Assembly: GCF_011057645.1 (NCBI RefSeq)
Contig: NZ_JAALGE010000035.1
Coordinates: 1 to 32,691, forward strand
Direction: 5' to 3'
Length of the DNA stretch: 32,691 bases
Origin: Marisediminicola senii
GTDB lineage: Bacteria; Actinomycetota; Actinomycetes; Actinomycetales; Microbacteriaceae
Shown here: positions 22,184 to 29,652 of the stretch, in pieces
How positions within the stretch are numbered: position 1 is the stretch's first letter
Layout: the number at the start of each line of letters is the position of its first letter
Notes under the pieces: generated by a model
The model's database searches: none
Seen by the model: the letters and a program-made list of their open reading frames with translations, nothing else
What the model was told of the DNA's origin: nothing
Made by a program: the position numbers and the translations under genes

Positions 22184-22203
22184 ACTGGGATGATTTTCCC
22201 AGT
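22184..22203. promoter_or_regulatory. Operator-like inverted repeat in divergent intergenic region
   Basis: ACTGGGA (22184-22190), centre TGATTT, TCCCAGT (22197-22203): perfect 7-bp half-sites spanning 20 bp, like a binding site for a dimeric repressor. It lies between the oxidoreductase and the divergent hypothetical gene and runs directly into a direct-repeat array. Confidence 0.55.
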
Positions 22204-22250
22204 CACGAATCGGCCCAGCTACGAATCGGCCCAGTCCCGAACGGGCCCCG
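22203..22250. repeat. Three 16-bp direct repeats in divergent intergenic region
   Basis: TCACGAATCGGCCCAG (22203-22218), CTACGAATCGGCCCAG (22219-22234) and TCCCGAACGGGCCCCG (22235-22250) are head-to-tail copies, the third diverged. The 16-bp period is not codon-based, and the location in a divergent promoter region suggests regulatory iterons or simple slippage. Confidence 0.8.
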
Positions 22251-22295
22251 TCATCACCTGACCGCTCAGCTCCCCGAACTTAGGAATGACACGAC

Positions 22296-22958
22296 ATGGG
22301 ATTTCTCGACCGCCTCCTCGGCCGCCCCGAGCAGGAGCCGGAGGGCCAGCATCAGCCGCCCCGGCCCGCCGCAGGCGGTAATCCGGCCCCACCACAGCGC
22401 TCCGAAGACGAGATCGCCGTGGAGCGCTACCAGTACCTACTGCGCACGGCGCCCCCCGAGACCATCGAGCGCGTGCACACCGAGGCGTTCGCCAAGCTCT
22501 CCGAGGAGCAGCGCGACCTGCTGTTCCGCCAGCTGAGCAACAACGTCGACCCCACCGAGCGGCCGGCCGACGCCCAGCCCGCGAGCCTCGCCACCGCGGC
22601 CACTCGGGCCGAGATGCAGCGGCCGGGAACCCTCGCCCGCACGTTCCGCGACCAGGGCGCGGGCCAGCAGGGTCGCGGTGGAATGGGCTTCGCCGGCATG
22701 GTCGGCGGATCGCTGCTGGGAACCGTTGCCGGGTACGTCATCGGTTCCGCGATCGTCAGCAGCTTCCTTCCGATGGACGGAGCGGGGGCGGATGCCTCTG
22801 GCAGCGAATCGGCAGATGCGGGCGGTGACGCCGACGGTGACGGTGGCGGCGGTGACGCCGGTGGTGGCGACGTCGCCGCAGGCGATTCCGGCGGGGGTGA
22901 CTTCAGTGGAGGAGACTTCGGTGGGGGAGACTTCGGCGGAGGGGACTTCGGATTCTGA
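22296..22958 (+). CDS. Conserved actinobacterial membrane-anchored protein with Gly/Asp-rich tail
   Basis: A 220-residue protein. An N-terminal MGFLDRLLGR amphipathic start and Pro/Gln-rich linker lead to a conserved block, EIAVERYQYLLRTAPPETIE followed by VHTEAFAKLSEEQRDLLF, that recurs in actinobacterial proteins of unknown function. One hydrophobic segment (around residues 128-152) is GxxxG-rich. The tail is a run of Gly and Asp ending in three GGGDF units. The tail is acidic and probably disordered, perhaps binding cations. Some databases label relatives as cation-transport related, but no ATPase motif is present, so I do not use that name. DedA follows 23 bases downstream, probably in one transcript. 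Confidence 0.8.
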   Translation: MGFLDRLLGRPEQEPEGQHQPPRPAAGGNPAPPQRSEDEIAVERYQYLLRTAPPETIERVHTEAFAKLSEEQRDLLFRQLSNNVDPTERPADAQPASLATAATRAEMQRPGTLARTFRDQGAGQQGRGGMGFAGMVGGSLLGTVAGYVIGSAIVSSFLPMDGAGADASGSESADAGGDADGDGGGGDAGGGDVAAGDSGGGDFSGGDFGGGDFGGGDFGF

Positions 22959-22981
22959 GCGCGCTGGCCGGGTCGGTCGGA

Positions 22982-23620
22982 GTGCCGCTGGCCGCGGCAT
23001 CCACAGACGAACTCTCCGGGCTGGTCGGTATCGCCTCCCGGGTCATCGGGGCGATGGGCGAGGTCGGCGTCGGCATGCTCACCCTCATCGAGACGGTGTT
23101 CCCACCCATTCCCAGTGAGGTGATCCTGCCGCTGGCGGGCTTCATCTCGTTCAGCGGCGAGATGAATGTCTGGCTCGTGCTGCTGTCGGCCACGGTCGGC
23201 AGCTATGTCGGCGCCGCCATCCTGTACTGGCTCGGGGCCAAGGTCGGCGAGCAGCGCACCATCACGGCCCTGTCGAAGCTGCCGCTCGTCGACCGCCGGG
23301 ACTTCGAGGCCGCAGCCGGCTGGTTCTCGCGGCACGGCAGGTCGGCGGTGTTCTTCGGTCGCCTCATTCCCGGGGTGCGCAGCCTGATCTCCCTGCCCGC
23401 CGGGGCCGCCCACATGCCGTTCTGGCAGTTCAGCGCGTTCACCTTCGCGGGCAGCGCGGTCTGGAACGCGATCCTGGTCGGCGGCGGCTATGCGCTCGGC
23501 ACTCAGTACGAACTCGTCGACCAGTACTCGCAGGTGCTCGACTACGCCGTCATCGCGGTCGTGGTGGCCATCGTGGTCGCCCTGGTCGTGCGCCGGCTCC
23601 GGGCGCGGCGACGGGTCTGA
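22982..23620 (+). CDS. DedA family membrane protein
   Basis: A 212-residue DedA/SNARE-associated (VTT-fold) membrane protein. Family signatures are ETVFPPIPSEVILPLAGFIS, the re-entrant-loop region with an acidic residue and prolines; ATVGSYVGAAILYWLGAKVG; and FFGRLIPGVRSLISLPAGAA, the conserved F-x-G-R-x-x-P-x-x-R motif. Several hydrophobic helices and an Arg-rich C-terminus follow. DedA proteins include undecaprenyl-phosphate and phospholipid flippases that support envelope homeostasis and proton-motive force. The start is GTG 22982 with only a weak ribosome site; upstream in-frame codons are an alternative. Convergent with the acyl-CoA ligase gene. Confidence 0.92.
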   Translation: MPLAAASTDELSGLVGIASRVIGAMGEVGVGMLTLIETVFPPIPSEVILPLAGFISFSGEMNVWLVLLSATVGSYVGAAILYWLGAKVGEQRTITALSKLPLVDRRDFEAAAGWFSRHGRSAVFFGRLIPGVRSLISLPAGAAHMPFWQFSAFTFAGSAVWNAILVGGGYALGTQYELVDQYSQVLDYAVIAVVVAIVVALVVRRLRARRRV

Positions 23621-23628
23621 CCCTCCGT

Positions 23629-23669
23629 CGCCCCACCCGCGGGCGGGGCGTGCGCCGGTATACCGCCCC
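23629..23669. terminator. Convergent-gene hairpin region
   Basis: CGCCCC (23629-23634) pairs with GGGGCG (23645-23650), and GGGGCG can instead pair with CGCCCC (23664-23669). A perfect palindrome CGGTATACCG lies at 23656-23665. These competing hairpins lie between the converging DedA and ligase genes and probably end both transcripts. Confidence 0.5.
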
Positions 23670-23671
23670 GG

Positions 23672-25366
23672 CTACTCAGCGCTGAGCTGGTCGCGCACCT
23701 TGCGGCGGAGCACCTTGCCCATCAGCGACTTGGGGAGCTCGTCGACCTGCACGATGCGCCGCGGCACCTTGTACCTGGCCAGCGAATCCTTGGCGTGGTT
23801 GCGGATGGCCTCGACGTCGAGGGTCGCGCCATCCTCGAGCACGACGGCGGCGACGACGTCTTCTCCGCTGTGGTCGTTCGGCAGACCGACGACCGCGACG
23901 TCCGCGACCCCCGGCGCGTCGCGCAGGAGGGTCTCGACCTCGCTCGGGGAGACGTTGAAGCCACCGGTGATGATGAGCTCCTTGAGGCGGTCGACCACCC
24001 TGACGAAGCCCTTCTCGTCGATGGTGGCGATATCACCGGTGCGGAACCACCGGCCATCTTCATCGTCGACGAACACCTCGGCGGTCTCGTCCGGCTTGTT
24101 CCAGTAGCCCCGGAACACCTGCGGCCCACGCACGAGGAGCTCGCCCGGCTCGCCCTGCGGGCGCTCGGAGACCGGGTTCTCCGGGTCGACGATGCGGATG
24201 TCGGTGTTGGGCACGGGGACCCCGATGGCGCCGGGCAGCCTGCTCGGCCCGACCGGGTTGGCGATCAGGACGGGGGAGGTCTCGCTCAGGCCGTAGCCCT
24301 CGACGAGGTAGCCCCCGGTCGCGGCCTCCCACTTGTCGACGATCTCCGGCGGCAGCGGCATCGCGCCGGAGATCCCGATCTCGATGCCCTTCAGCGAGAT
24401 GCCGCGGCGCCCCGCCTCGGTCGTGAGCTTGGCGAAGATCGGCGGCACCGCGGCGAGGAACGTCGGCGGTCGCTTGGCGATCGCGGTGAGCACCAGGTCG
24501 GCGTCGAACCGGGGGAACAGCACCAGCCGGCCGCCGAGGCTCATCGCGAAGGTGAGGCACAGGGTGAGGCCGAACGCGTGGAACATCGGCAGCACGCCGT
24601 AGATGATGGCCGTGCCGCGCTCGACCGTCGGCACCCACGCGCGCGACTGTGCGGCGTTGGTTCCGAGGTTGAGGTGGGTCAGAACCGCGCCCTTCGGGTA
24701 GCCGGTCGTTCCGCTGGTGTACTGGATCACGGCGACGTCGTTCGCGGTCGGGCCCACCACGTCGTGGGAGATCGGCTTCGCCGAGACGACATCGGACCAC
24801 GGGGTGGTGCCGCGCACGGTGGTGGTGATGGCGGCCCTAGCCTCCTTCGCCTTGCGGATCGGCAGTCGGAGCGCGAGGCGCGTGCGCAGCGGCATCGCCT
24901 CGGTGAGGTCTACCGACACGATCGTCGATACCGTGACGTCGTTCGGGAAGGCCTGGATGGTCTCGACGACCTTGTTCCACGCGATGGCGACCGTTGCGCC
25001 GTGGTCCTCGAACTGGTGGCGCAGCTCGCGTGGAGTGTAGAGCGGGTTGTGTTCGACGACGATGGCGCCGAGGCGCAGTACCGCGTAGAACGCGACCACG
25101 TGCTGCGGGCAGTTCGGCAGCACGATGGCGACGGGGTCGCCCTTCTTGACGCCCAGCAGGCGCAGGCCCTCCGCGGCGGCCGCGATCTGCTCGCCGAGCT
25201 GCGAGTAGGTCGTGGTGCGACCGAAGAACTCGAGGGCGACGTTCTCGGGATACTGGGCGATCGCATCGTCGACGATGCCGGAGAGGCTCCCGGCGGGGAG
25301 TGGAACGTCATCGGGCACGTTCTCTGCGTAACGGGACAACCATGGCCGCGGGTGGGAAGCACTCAT
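23672..25366 (-). CDS. Long-chain fatty-acid-CoA ligase (AMP-dependent synthetase)
   Basis: A 564-residue ANL-superfamily enzyme. It shows the AMP-binding P-loop YTSGTTGYPKGAV (about residue 215), the adenine-site GYGLSETSPV, WFRTGDIATIDEKGFVRVVD with the ribose-binding Asp, DRLKELIITGGFNVSPSEVE (hinge and CoA-site region), and the catalytic lysine in LPKSLMGKVLRRKVR near the C-terminus. It activates fatty acids to acyl-CoA through an acyl-adenylate. ATG 25366 is chosen because CAGAAT lies six bases upstream and the frame beyond it is unlike the family. It may supply acyl-CoA to the acyl-CoA dehydrogenase cluster 1 kb away, but nothing in the layout proves it. Confidence 0.95.
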   Translation of the reverse strand: MSASHPRPWLSRYAENVPDDVPLPAGSLSGIVDDAIAQYPENVALEFFGRTTTYSQLGEQIAAAAEGLRLLGVKKGDPVAIVLPNCPQHVVAFYAVLRLGAIVVEHNPLYTPRELRHQFEDHGATVAIAWNKVVETIQAFPNDVTVSTIVSVDLTEAMPLRTRLALRLPIRKAKEARAAITTTVRGTTPWSDVVSAKPISHDVVGPTANDVAVIQYTSGTTGYPKGAVLTHLNLGTNAAQSRAWVPTVERGTAIIYGVLPMFHAFGLTLCLTFAMSLGGRLVLFPRFDADLVLTAIAKRPPTFLAAVPPIFAKLTTEAGRRGISLKGIEIGISGAMPLPPEIVDKWEAATGGYLVEGYGLSETSPVLIANPVGPSRLPGAIGVPVPNTDIRIVDPENPVSERPQGEPGELLVRGPQVFRGYWNKPDETAEVFVDDEDGRWFRTGDIATIDEKGFVRVVDRLKELIITGGFNVSPSEVETLLRDAPGVADVAVVGLPNDHSGEDVVAAVVLEDGATLDVEAIRNHAKDSLARYKVPRRIVQVDELPKSLMGKVLRRKVRDQLSAE

Positions 25367-25372
25367 GGCACC

Positions 25373-25378
25373 ATTCTG
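25373..25378 (-). promoter_or_regulatory. -10-like hexamer, leaderless start
   Basis: On the minus strand CAGAAT (25378 to 25373) ends 6 nt before the ATG at 25366. Confidence 0.4.
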
Positions 25379-25427
25379 GCGGGTCGGAGATGTGGTCGAG
25401 GTCGGAACAATGCGGCAGGGTAGGGGT

Positions 25428-25628
25428 ATGAATCGCCTTATGCGCCCCAGCCGGGGCAGAATCATCGCCGGAGTCTGTGCCGCCATCGCTCGCCGTTTCG
25501 GGTGGAGCCCGACCGTGGTGCGGATCATCTACATCCTGCTGAGCCTCATTCCCGGGCCGCTCTGGGTGCTGTACGTGGTGCTGTGGATCACCATTCCCTC
25601 GGAGAACAAGCCGCCGCGCGCCAAGTGA
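25428..25628 (+). CDS. PspC-domain small membrane protein
   Basis: A 66-residue protein that is nearly all PspC domain: RIIAGVCAAIARRFGWSPTV, VRIIYILLSLIPGPLWVLYV and VLWITIPSE. The pattern G-V-C-x-x-I-A-x-x-F followed by R-I-x-Y-I-L-L is the phage-shock-protein C signature, with one or two membrane helices. PspC senses envelope stress in proteobacteria; short actinobacterial forms are of unknown role. ATG 25428 has AGGGG just upstream. It overlaps the acetyltransferase gene by GTGA, so the two are translationally coupled. Confidence 0.9.
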   Translation: MNRLMRPSRGRIIAGVCAAIARRFGWSPTVVRIIYILLSLIPGPLWVLYVVLWITIPSENKPPRAK

Positions 25629-26185
25629 CCACTTCCGGTGCGACGCACCCGCGCATTCGAGACCTCGAGGCAGCCGATATCGCCGCGGTGGTCGAGCTCA
25701 ACAATTCGGCCGTGCCCGCGGTGCCGCTGGCCGATGCCGATGACATCGCCGCCCTCCTCGCGGTGAGCGACCACGCGCTCGTGGTCGTCGACCACAAGGA
25801 CGGCGACGGCGACGGCGACAGCGGTGTGCGCGTCGTCGGGTTCCTCATCGCCGTCGAGCCGGGCCGTGACTACGCGAGCGAGAACTACCGGTTCTTCGAG
25901 GAGCGCGGCACCGACCACCTGTACGTCGACCGCATCGTGGTGGCCGAGTCCACCCGGGGATCGGGAATCGGGCGGTCGCTGTATGACCGGGTGTTCGCGC
26001 TGGCGCGGGCGGGAGGGCGTCGTGAGGTGACCTGCGAGGTCAACGTCGAGCCGCCGAATCCGCGGTCACTCGCCTTTCACCGGAGGCTGGGTTTCACCGA
26101 GGTCGCCCGGCAGTCGACCAAGGGCGGAGCCGTGCAGGTGGCGTTGCTGGCGGCATCCATCGACCATTCCGCAGCCCGCCCGTAA
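25625..26185 (+). CDS. GNAT-family N-acetyltransferase
   Basis: A 186-residue GNAT protein. RIRDLEAADIAAVVELNNSA is the family start, DHLYVDRIVVAESTRGSGIG then RSLYDRVFALA forms strand 4 and motif A with the acetyl-CoA pyrophosphate loop (R-G-x-G-I-G), and NPRSLAFHRRLGFTEVAR is motif B. An acidic GDGDGDSG loop lies before strand 3. The GTG start at 25625 overlaps the PspC stop; earlier in-frame codons read through the PspC gene and are rejected. The acetyl acceptor is unknown. Confidence 0.9.
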   Translation: MTTSGATHPRIRDLEAADIAAVVELNNSAVPAVPLADADDIAALLAVSDHALVVVDHKDGDGDGDSGVRVVGFLIAVEPGRDYASENYRFFEERGTDHLYVDRIVVAESTRGSGIGRSLYDRVFALARAGGRREVTCEVNVEPPNPRSLAFHRRLGFTEVARQSTKGGAVQVALLAASIDHSAARP

Positions 26186-26235
26186 CCCACGCCCCTGCGG
26201 TGCGCAATGGGGCAGCACGTTCAGCCGTGCGGCGC

Positions 26236-26241
26236 TAGATT
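26236..26241 (+). promoter_or_regulatory. -10-like hexamer, leaderless start of the Nod-like cluster
   Basis: TAGATT ends 7 nt before the ATG at 26249. An inverted repeat GCACG (26215-26219) / CGTGC (26226-26230) lies where the -35 should be, so a regulator may act here. Confidence 0.5.
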
Positions 26242-26248
26242 CTCCTGC

Positions 26249-27478
26249 ATGAGCCAAAGTCGGATCGCTGCGGCGTCATTGCGTCGCATCCCGGCCGGTG
26301 GCATCGAGGTCGTGGTGCCCGACGGCGCTGACGTGCCCACGTCGGTCGACACACCGGAGTCGCTCGAAGCGCTGGCCGGGCGCACGGCGGCGGCGACCGG
26401 CGACATCGCCGCCGCGCTGCAGCTGGCGGTCGAGCTCGGGCGCGCGCTGCAGAACACGGCTGGCCCGCAGCAGGTACTCGACAGCTGGGAGGCGCTCGCG
26501 ACCATCGCGGCGACCGACCTCACCGTGGCGAGGGCGGTCGAGCCGCACCTCGACGCGCTGGCGATCCTCGCCGAGCTCGGCCAGACCGCAGGCGCGCACC
26601 CCGACCTGGCCCACGTCGGGGTCGACGCCACGAGCACGTGGGGAGTGTTCGCCGCCGAGGCGCCGGGCCATGGGCTCACCGCGACGCGTTCCGGTGACGG
26701 TTGGCGCATCGACGGCAGCAAGGCGTGGTGCTCGCTCGCCGGCCGGCTCAGCCACGCGCTGGTCACGGCCGTCGACAGCGCGGCCGTCAGCACCGCAGGC
26801 GACGGCACGGCGCCCGCCAGTGGTGCCGCCCCCGGCGGCACCGTGCGCCGGCTCTTCGCGGTCGACCTGCGCCATGCCGGGGTGACCGTCGACGACTCGA
26901 CGTGGGTCGCGAAGGGCTTGTCGGAGATTCCCAGTGGTCCGGTGCGGTTCGACGGTGTCGCCGCCGTGCCCGTCGGCGCGGCGGGCTGGTACCTCGAGCG
27001 CACCGGGTTCGCCTGGGGTGGCATCGGGGTCGCCGCGGTCTGGTGGGGCGGCGCGCTCGGCGTGGCCAGGGCCATCGACCGCAGGGTGCGTTCCGGAACG
27101 CCCGACCAGATCGCCCTCATGCACCTGGGCGGTGCCGACGTGTCGATCGAGACCGGCCGGCTCGCCCTGCTGGATGCCGCTGCCCAGGTCGACGCTGCCC
27201 AGGTCGACGCGAGCGCTCACTCGACCGGCCACGGAGAACCGGCGCAGCGCGCGGCGGCCCGGATCCTCGCGCTCCGTACTCGCACCATCGTCGCCGGCGC
27301 TGCAGAGGACATCCTGCGGCGCGCGGCCCACGCGCTGGGGCCCTCGCCCCTCGCCCTCGACCCGGTGCACGCCGCGCGCGTCGCCGACCTCGAGCTGTAC
27401 ATACGCCAGCACCACGCCGAACGAGACGAATCCGCCCTCGGCTCCGCCCTCCGCGACACGGGGGCGCAGTCGTGGTGA
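26249..27478 (+). CDS. Acyl-CoA dehydrogenase family protein
   Basis: A 409-residue flavoprotein-type sequence. Its N-terminal helical domain is Ala-rich. The middle domain has STWGVFAAEAPGHGLTATRS, GWRIDGSKAWCSLAGRLSHA (the G-x-K-x-W/Y-x-[ST] flavin/substrate strand) and LFAVDLRHAGVTVD. The C-terminal helical domain has TGFAWGGIGVAAVWWGGALG and RTRTIVAGAAEDILRRAAHA, ending in HHAERDESALG. No obvious catalytic glutamate can be placed without an alignment. It is the first gene of a three-gene cluster with a deacetylase-methyltransferase and a glycosyltransferase, which is not a beta-oxidation setting; it may desaturate or hydroxylate a lipid or amino-acid-derived acyl group, as ACADs do in secondary metabolism. 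Confidence 0.85.
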   Translation: MSQSRIAAASLRRIPAGGIEVVVPDGADVPTSVDTPESLEALAGRTAAATGDIAAALQLAVELGRALQNTAGPQQVLDSWEALATIAATDLTVARAVEPHLDALAILAELGQTAGAHPDLAHVGVDATSTWGVFAAEAPGHGLTATRSGDGWRIDGSKAWCSLAGRLSHALVTAVDSAAVSTAGDGTAPASGAAPGGTVRRLFAVDLRHAGVTVDDSTWVAKGLSEIPSGPVRFDGVAAVPVGAAGWYLERTGFAWGGIGVAAVWWGGALGVARAIDRRVRSGTPDQIALMHLGGADVSIETGRLALLDAAAQVDAAQVDASAHSTGHGEPAQRAAARILALRTRTIVAGAAEDILRRAAHALGPSPLALDPVHAARVADLELYIRQHHAERDESALGSALRDTGAQSW

Positions 27479-27536
27479 CCGTCCGATCGCACGGGGCGAG
27501 CACCCGCAGCAGACCAGCACCAGGAAAGCAGCCATC

Positions 27537-28889
27537 GTGACCTTCGATCACCGCGCAACCGGAACCCCCGAGGAAGACTGGCTCACCGCCGCGCCCTGGC
27601 CGTCGGTTCCCGCCCTCAAGCTGACCGGAATCACCCGCCTCGTCGTGGTCGCTGCCCACCCCGACGACGAGTCGCTGGGCGCGGGCGGGCTGATGGCCAG
27701 GGCCACCGCACTCGGCGTGCCAGTGCACGTCGTCGTGGCGACGAACGGGGCGGCGTCGCATCCACGATCACCCACCGTCACCCCGCAGCAACTCGCCACC
27801 ATCAGGCGCGCGGAGCTGGGGGCCGCGGTCGAGGCCGTCGCGCCGCTCGCCACCATCGACTTTCTCGACCTGCCGGACGGCGGGCTGCGCGACACCGCCG
27901 ATCGCCTCACGGCGCACCTGCAGACGCTCGGCCTCGACGCCGGCACCCTGCTCGTCGCGCCGTGGCGCAATGACGGACACGGCGACCACGACGCTGCGGG
28001 CGCCGTGGCGGTGCGGGTGGCCAGGGCGACGGGGTGCCAGGTTCTCGAGTATCCGGTGTGGATGTGGCACTGGGCACAGCCGCACGACCCTGCAGTGCCG
28101 TGGAGCCGCTTCGTGAGCCTGCAGCTCGACGAGATCGAAATTGCGGCGAAGGCGCTCGCGATCGAGGCGCACCACAGCCAGAACGAACCGCTCTCCGACA
28201 AGGCGGGCGACGAGACCCTGCTCAGCGAAGCGTTTCGCGAATACTTCCTCCGACCGTTCGAGGTCTACGTGTCGCCGCTCGGCAGCAGCACGCTCTCGAG
28301 CGACTTCTTCGACGATTTCTACGCGGGCAAGGACGACCCCTGGGGGTTTGGTACCCGCTGGTACGAGATTCGCAAGCGCGCCCTCACCATGGCGTCGCTG
28401 CCGCGCCCGCTGTTCGCATCGGGCCTGGAGATCGGATGCTCCATCGGCGTGCTCACCGGAGAGCTCGCTGGCCGGTGCGCAAAGCTCGTCGCAACCGACA
28501 TCGCAGAGGAGCCGATCGCCCAGGCCCGCAAGCGGCTCATCGAACAGGCACACGTCGAGGTCTCGCGCGTCGAGGCGCCGACGGAGTGGCCGGAGGGCAC
28601 CTTCGACCTCATCGTGATCTCGGAGGTCGCCTACTACTGGAGTGCCGACGACCTCGAGCGCGCGCTCGACCGCATCGACGCGTCGCTCACGGACGACGGT
28701 GTCGTGATCGCGTGCCACTGGCGACACCCCGTAGAGGGCTATCCCGAGGCGGGAGACGACGTGCACGCCGCGTTCCGGTCCGACCCGCGCTTCACCCGGC
28801 TGGCCGAGCACCGCGAGGAGGACTTCCTGCTCGACGTGTTCGTGCGCCCGCCTGCCACCTCCGTCGCGAGGGAGACCGGCCTGCTGTGA
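27537..28889 (+). CDS. Fused PIG-L/LmbE deacetylase and NodS-like SAM methyltransferase
   Basis: A 450-residue two-domain protein starting at GTG 27537 with AGGAAAG eight bases upstream. Domain 1 (residues ~30-245) is a PIG-L/LmbE zinc deacetylase: VVVAAHPDDESLGAGG with the zinc-binding H-P-D-D at 41-44 and the H-x-D-H element at 148-151 (NDGHGDHDAAG). Such enzymes remove acetyl groups from GlcNAc-containing substrates. Domain 2 (residues ~256-440) is a NodS-like methyltransferase: FFDDFYAGKDDPWGFGTRWY, then LEIGCSIGVLTGELA (SAM motif I, 297-311), VATDIAEEPIAQARKRL and FDLIVISEVAYYWS. NodS N-methylates the deacetylated amino sugar of Nod factors, so deacetylation followed by N-methylation on one polypeptide is a logical pair. 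The substrate is unknown. It overlaps the next gene by one base. Confidence 0.92.
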   Translation: MTFDHRATGTPEEDWLTAAPWPSVPALKLTGITRLVVVAAHPDDESLGAGGLMARATALGVPVHVVVATNGAASHPRSPTVTPQQLATIRRAELGAAVEAVAPLATIDFLDLPDGGLRDTADRLTAHLQTLGLDAGTLLVAPWRNDGHGDHDAAGAVAVRVARATGCQVLEYPVWMWHWAQPHDPAVPWSRFVSLQLDEIEIAAKALAIEAHHSQNEPLSDKAGDETLLSEAFREYFLRPFEVYVSPLGSSTLSSDFFDDFYAGKDDPWGFGTRWYEIRKRALTMASLPRPLFASGLEIGCSIGVLTGELAGRCAKLVATDIAEEPIAQARKRLIEQAHVEVSRVEAPTEWPEGTFDLIVISEVAYYWSADDLERALDRIDASLTDDGVVIACHWRHPVEGYPEAGDDVHAAFRSDPRFTRLAEHREEDFLLDVFVRPPATSVARETGLL

Positions 28890-29596
28890 TGCACCCCCGA
28901 GAGTCGGGTTCGGCGATCGACGAGCTCGTGGTCGTGGTGCCGGTCAACGACGAGGAAGCGTTGCTCGCCGAGTGCCTGGACGCCCTGCGGGTTGCCACGA
29001 CCGCCGCGGCCACGCCCGGCGGCCCCGTGGTGAGGATCGTGGCGGTGCTCGACAACTGCGTCGACCGTTCCGCCGCGATCGCCGCGGAATCCCCGGGCGT
29101 CGAGACGGTGGTCGTCGCCCACCGCAACGTGGGAGCGGCCCGTGCGGACGGGGTGGCGCACGCCATGCGCACCTCGGGCGCGCGGCATCCATCACGCCTG
29201 TGGATTGCGAACACCGACGCCGACTCACGGGTGCCCGCAGACTGGGTGACCCACCAGCTCGAGCTGGCGGCGTCCGGCACCACCGTGATGCTGGGCTCGG
29301 TCACCCCCGACCCGCGCGACCTGACCCCGTTCCAGTACGCGGCCTGGAGGCAGCGCCACGACACCGACGACAGCGGGGTGGCCAGGGTGCACGGCGCCAA
29401 CCTCGGCATCCGCGCCGATGCGTACCTGGCGGCGGGCGGCTTTCCGTCGCTTCCCGAGCACGAAGACGTGCTGCTGGCCAAGAGGGTGGATGCCGCGGCG
29501 GTCGTCACGGCCGGGTGCTGCCACGTCGTCACGTCGGCCCGCACCGACGGCCGTACCCCCGGCGGGTACTCGGCGTACGTGCGCGAGAACTACTGA
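28889..29596 (+). CDS. Glycosyltransferase family 2
   Basis: A 235-residue GT-A enzyme. LVVVVPVNDEEALLAECLDA is the nucleotide-binding start, VLDNCVDRSA the second loop, and LWIANTDADSRVPADWV carries the metal-binding D-x-D (110-112). RVHGANLGIRADAYLAAGGF and PEHEDVLLAKR provide the acceptor-side E-D motif. It is short and has no membrane helices, so it is a soluble transferase rather than a polymerase like NodC. ATG 28889 shares one base with the upstream stop. Together with the deacetylase-methyltransferase and acyl-CoA dehydrogenase it completes a small glycoconjugate-modifying operon. Confidence 0.92.
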   Translation: MHPRESGSAIDELVVVVPVNDEEALLAECLDALRVATTAAATPGGPVVRIVAVLDNCVDRSAAIAAESPGVETVVVAHRNVGAARADGVAHAMRTSGARHPSRLWIANTDADSRVPADWVTHQLELAASGTTVMLGSVTPDPRDLTPFQYAAWRQRHDTDDSGVARVHGANLGIRADAYLAAGGFPSLPEHEDVLLAKRVDAAAVVTAGCCHVVTSARTDGRTPGGYSAYVRENY

Positions 29597-29639
29597 GGCG
29601 ACGCACTGCGATGGGCGACGCGCTGTCGGCGGCCGGGGG

Positions 29640-29645
29640 TAGCGT
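29640..29645 (+). promoter_or_regulatory. -10-like hexamer of the Kiwa-like operon
   Basis: TAGCGT ends 7 nt before the ATG at 29653, which would be the first codon of a leaderless message. The hexamer lies 44 bases after the glycosyltransferase stop, suggesting that the defence genes have their own promoter. Confidence 0.5.
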
Positions 29646-29652
29646 GCTGCCC

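Noticed and set aside
22296-22958. Cation-transporting ATPase, as some homologues are labelled
   Set aside because: There is no Walker motif, P-type DKTGT motif or multi-helix transport domain.
23795-25423. 542-codon plus-strand open frame antisense to the acyl-CoA ligase
   Set aside because: The ligase on the other strand has all family motifs. The antisense frame is low-complexity (Asp/Arg/His-rich) with no domain.
26249-29596. A true nodulation gene cluster
   Set aside because: There is no NodA, NodC or NodB-fold deacetylase. The similarity is in the order of chemistry and in the NodS-like domain only.
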